NCBI GenBank assembly: GCA_964007475.1
Contig: OZ023273.1
Location: forward strand, 66,027,560 to 66,091,559
DNA: 64,000 bases
Reading direction: 5' to 3'
Source: Hybos culiciformis
Lineage: Eukaryota > Arthropoda > Insecta > Diptera > Hybotidae
Shown here in pieces: positions 60,235 through 64,000 of the stretch (position 1 is its first letter; each line of letters starts with the position of its first letter). The translations under genes and the position numbers were made by a program. The notes beneath the pieces were generated by a model. That model saw nothing but the letters and a program-made list of their open reading frames with translations, ran no database searches and was not told where the DNA came from.

Positions 60235-61108
60235 CTAATAAATTAAAGTGAAATTTAGAACAGAATCAAGTTAAATACTGATTGTTAAATTGATTAATTA
60301 AATTCTCACTAGGTAATTCTTTAAGTTGGGTGGGCCTTGACGAATTTAAATGATATTTTGACAAAAGTATATGATATATGAATCATCAACTTAATTCTTT
60401 TTTGTGCCAAACAGCCAGCCGTCACGCGCCAACAGGGTTGATTTTTTTGTCTGTCAATTAAAATTTAAAGCTTATTAATATTAAATAACTAAATCAGAAT
60501 TTTTTATCACCTTTTTTGTTTCAAAAAATAAAAATATCGCTATTATAATTGAAAATAAAATAAAAAATACCTTAATTTTTTTCAATTTTGAGTTTTGACA
60601 AAACTTTGAGTTATTAATTAGTGAACTTTGATTTTTTGATGTTTATTTATTTATGTTTTTTTGTTGCTGCGCTTATGCTATCTATACTGTACTATAAGGA
60701 AACTAACTACTATATACTTTATTCTAATTGCTATAATGCATTGCTTGTCATATTGCACTATTTCACATTTCACATAATTATGAGTTGCTGAGCTTTGCTT
60801 GCTTATTTTGTTTTGTATGTTTATAATGTCCCAATAGCGCTCCCTATGGCCAAAATTTGTACCGAAAAAAGTGACATTTAAGAAAAAAATAAAAAAGTTT
60901 ATTTTGGGGGGGGGGAGGTAAAATACAATACAAATTTTCTATTTTCTTTCTATTACTTTACTTCATTCGATGATAAATAATAAGCTGTTCAAAGTTCGGG
61001 CTTAAATAAGGTTTAGCAAATATTCATAAATAGTTGTTGAGGTTTATCATACACAAAATTTAGGTGTTTTAAACTTAAGTTAAATTTGAGTTAAATCAGG
61101 TACACTGG
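60235..61108. other. Upstream part of the Testin gene
   Basis: Should contain the Testin promoter and 5' UTR exon. A run of ten G's (60906-60915) stands out in this AT-rich DNA. No coding sequence recognised. Confidence 0.5.
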
Positions 61109-61222
61109 TACACCCAGCATTGTTTATTTAGATTCAATGAATATATTATGATTACGCGAAAAAAAAGAGAAAAATCGCCTTATCAGAACATATTCATTGA
61201 ATCTAAATAAATTGGTTGGGTG
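61109..61222. mobile_element. Hairpin MITE-like repeat between Testin and SNAP29
   Basis: CACCCAGCATTG with TTTATTTAGATTCAATGAAT on the left and its complement TATTCATTGAATCTAAATAA with TTGGTTGGGTG on the right. Arms of about 36 bp with a few mismatches enclose about 40 bp. Confidence 0.65.
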
Positions 61223-61906
61223 GGCATGTGCGTTTTAATAATAAAAAAAAGAAAAAGCATAAAATAAAATAATTTTTTTGTAATTTTTATTTTTCGAATT
61301 TTAATTTTAAAATAATAAATTCACTTATAGTAGTTTTAACATATTTTTTAAATTTTATTTAGAAATTTAGCAAAAAAAATTAAAAAAAAAATTAACCCAG
61401 CTTAAAAAAATTCGGACTGTGAAACACAAATTTCCAATTGAGGGATAACCTGATTTAATTCATGAATAAAATTTCTATTTGGAAGCATATAATGGCGTGG
61501 TTTTAAAAAGCACACCTTTGTCATACAATTTTTTTATGGCGTATTCACATTCTTGTATTTTAGTTTTTTGTAGCGACAGAATTTCCTTGAATTTCCACAG
61601 AGGCACAGAATGTCATTATTTTAAATGTTTTGAATTTTCTTTGTAGTTTTGTACAATTTTTTTTGGTGGTCATCATTTTCATTAATTTCTTTGATAATAT
61701 TGACATAACTCATTGTTCTGTCAGTGACGTGTGTAGATAAAGTTTTTTTTTGCGATTTTTTTAGAAAATTTCTTTTTGTTTTCATTTTTATATTTAACAT
61801 AGAATTTTCTGCTGAATAAATTGGAAAAAGAGGGTGGATTAGTTTTTGTACGTTGTTTGTAAACCTTATTCTAATAAGCAAAAAAAAAGAAGGTAAATTA
61901 CACAAA
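61223..61906. other. Promoter-proximal region of SNAP29
   Basis: AT-rich. An open minus-strand frame (61621-61905) is lysine-rich low complexity and has no family signal. No core promoter element could be identified. Confidence 0.5.
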
Positions 61907-63010
61907 ATGTCAGGTCATCGATATATAACAAATTCAACAAAATTATTCGAGGATGAAGATGTCGACGATGAAACTTTTTTGAGAAATTCCAATAAACCTT
62001 CAACAAATCCATTTGAAAATGATCAACAACAGACTTTTGAACAAAGACGTCATCAGATTGAAGCTAGAACAATAGATTCAACACAAAGAAGCTTAGGTAT
62101 AATTTTTTTCTATTTTTTTAAAATGTTAATTTAGGTAGGTACCTAGGTACCTACCTATGCCACTATCAGATGACAATGTTTTTTATACTATACCTAGCTC
62201 ATTACTAACTTTACTCTTTGTTGTCCAATTCATGAGTCATAATTAATAGTAAAGTGAATTTTTAACAAATAAATAATAGTAAATAAACTTAAATTCAGTT
62301 CGAAGTAAGCTTAATTCGAATTAAATTAGAACACTTCTCTGAGATTAATATATAGGTTCCTACATATCCCTCCAAAATATATTATTAACTTGTAATGAAT
62401 AGAGAAATAAAAATTAATTATAATTTTAGGATTATTGTATGAAACTGAAGAAGTTGGTAAGGCAACTGCCACCGAATTAGCGAAACAAAGAGAGCAATTA
62501 GAAAAGTCTAATAGACAGTTAGACGATATAAATGCAACACTACGTTTCAGTCAAAAACATCTTAATGGATTGAAAAGTGTATTTGGAGGTCTAAAAAATT
62601 ATTTATCTGGAAATCGAGATCAATCAATACCTATATCATCAAATAAAATGATTAATTCACCTAGTGGAAGTAAAATTTCTGAAGAAAATAATGAAAACAA
62701 ACCATCTATGTCACCAGACGAAAAATACAATTCCCATCCGTTAAATCGAATTCGTACTAGTGATAGAGCGGAATTTAATGAAAATGCTCAAGCTCAAGCT
62801 CAAGTTAGCAACTACGATCAGCGCTTGGAGAAAAATCTAGATGAAATGTGTGGAAGTCTGTCAAGATTAAAATATTTGGCAACAGATTTACAAGGCGAAA
62901 TTGATACCCAAAATGATTTAATAGATAATATGAATTATAAAATTGAAGATGTCGATATGAAAGTTAAAAAACAAAACAAAGAAATGACTACTTTATTGGG
63001 TAAAAAGTAA
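61907..63010 (+). CDS. Snap29: SNAP29, Qbc-SNARE
   Basis: Soluble SNARE used in membrane fusion, including autophagosome-lysosome fusion, by homology. Exons 61907-62096 and 62430-63010 join in phase 1 and give 256 residues (human 258). An N-terminal NPF motif (STNPFEND) matches the EHD-binding site known in SNAP29. The Qb SNARE helix begins at about residue 45 and is split by the intron (SLG/LLYETEEVGKATATELAK), followed by FSQKHLNGLKSVFGGLKNY, which is diagnostic of SNAP29. A polar linker of about 80 residues precedes the Qc helix, with the zero-layer glutamine in DTQNDLIDNMNYK. No cysteine cluster for palmitoylation, as expected of SNAP29 rather than SNAP25. The upstream in-frame codons have no ATG, so the start is secure. 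Confidence 0.96.
62133..62156. repeat. TAGG/CCTA palindromic microsatellite
   Basis: TAGGTAGGTACCTAGGTACC followed by TACCTAT, in the SNAP29 intron. It is both a tetranucleotide repeat and a palindrome. Confidence 0.8.
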
Positions 63011-64000
63011 ATTATTTAAAAAAAAAAATAAGATTATGATATGAGTTTAAGATTTTTTACATTGTTATTTTTGTTTCTCATGAAAATCTTTATCTATTTG
63101 AGGAATTTCAAATATTTTTTTTTAAAATCATTTTTTTCTTTTATGAAAAATCTTAAGAGGATCTTGTAGGGATTTTTTTTTGTGAAAACTTTATTCAAAA
63201 TCCAATTCAAAACATTTTTAAGTCCAGTTTTCAAACTCTTCAAAACTTTTTTACAACTTAAAAGAAAATTAACAAAAAGTTTTGAAGAGATATTTATTAT
63301 TTAATCGGAACCGTTTCCAAAAATTTATATACCATGAAACAGTTTGGAGGTTTTGAATGAAAACTTTTTTTAAAATATGACTTTAAAATGATCTAAATCG
63401 ACATTTGAATAAAATTGAAAAAAAATTTGAAAAGAATTCTTCAAATAGTTCTTGATCATGACGATAAAACAAAAAAGGGGTTGAATTTTTTTAGAATTAT
63501 AGAGTACCGTATTCGTATTTAGGCTAATATCAGATGTAATATTGAAAAAAAAAAAAAACAATAGTATTCACCGACATAAATTCTTAACATAAATAAACGT
63601 AATTATTTTCTAAGTAGTTATGTCTGTATTTAAAATATCTAATCCTAAAAAGTCACATTCTTTAATCGTTAATTTTATGATAAAAAAAGATCAAATCGAA
63701 TTAAATAAAAATTTAAATACACTATTATACGTACTTTCCTTGTTCCATGAATCAAAATTTTATATAAATCCATATTGTAGTTAAAAAATTTCGTGACTTA
63801 TAGAAAATCGCACTCAAAATCTAATATTTTAAATTTATAGGGTGGAAAACGAAATATTCACGATATAAATTTAAATCATAATAAATTAATTAATGTAATT
63901 TTTTTTTTTACTTTAATCGATTCCTATTGTATGCCCACCTATTTCAGTATTTAATCTGAATATAAAATTAATAAAATGCAATCAAAATAATCATACATTA
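63011..64000. other. 3' region of SNAP29 and AT-rich sequence
   Basis: Expected 3' UTR of SNAP29; no clear AATAAA close to the stop (one at about 63590). No other gene recognised to the end of the window. Confidence 0.55.

Noticed and set aside
61621..61905. Minus-strand open frame upstream of SNAP29.
   Set aside because: Lysine/asparagine-rich, no family signal, and it overlaps the expected SNAP29 5' UTR.

Overview
The window looks like nuclear DNA of an insect. It is very AT-rich, full of A/T homopolymers and AT microsatellites, and it carries intron-containing animal genes with GT-AG junctions and long introns. I cannot name the species. Nothing bacterial (operons, ribosome binding sites, CRISPR) is present. 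All gene models below were built by hand by joining exons whose splice phases agree.

Five conserved host genes are supported. From left to right: an SLC26A11-type sulfate/anion transporter (minus, 10 exons, 23034-34890, 635 aa); a ZnT7-type zinc transporter (minus, 2 exons, 50285-51845, 368 aa); ribosomal protein S25 (plus, 3 exons, 53366-54772, 117 aa); a Testin-type PET/LIM protein (minus, 4 coding exons, 57098-60225, 829 aa) with an unusual internally duplicated linker; and the SNARE protein SNAP29 (plus, 2 exons, 61907-63010, 256 aa). RpS25 and Testin converge. Testin and SNAP29 are head to head across about 1.7 kb. No functional link between neighbours is evident; they look like ordinary housekeeping or cell-biology genes.

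The left 23 kb and the 35-50 kb interval are gene-poor and hold mobile DNA. A complete but mutated Ty1/copia LTR retrotransposon (3674-8065, minus) has a perfect 5-bp target duplication and almost identical LTRs. It sits inside a copy of a hairpin-bearing element family, called family X here, that occurs three times: 3341-8228, 32330-32843 and 39314-41549. The longest copy carries an exon resembling the N-terminus of a Crypton-type tyrosine recombinase, a 219-bp MITE with a 5-bp duplication, and a roughly 720-bp giant palindrome with a GC-rich core. Other elements are several hAT remnants from different subfamilies (three with 8-bp target duplications), a Tc1/mariner-superfamily element with complete ends but a truncated transposase, a tRNA-like SINE family, and a set of MITE-like inverted-repeat elements.

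The remaining long stretches are AT-rich introns or intergenic DNA in which I see no gene. The best candidates for something undescribed are family X (a terminal hairpin kept by paired changes in both arms, plus recombinase exon), the GC-cored palindrome inside it, and the duplicated module in Testin. No new defence or metabolic system is evident.
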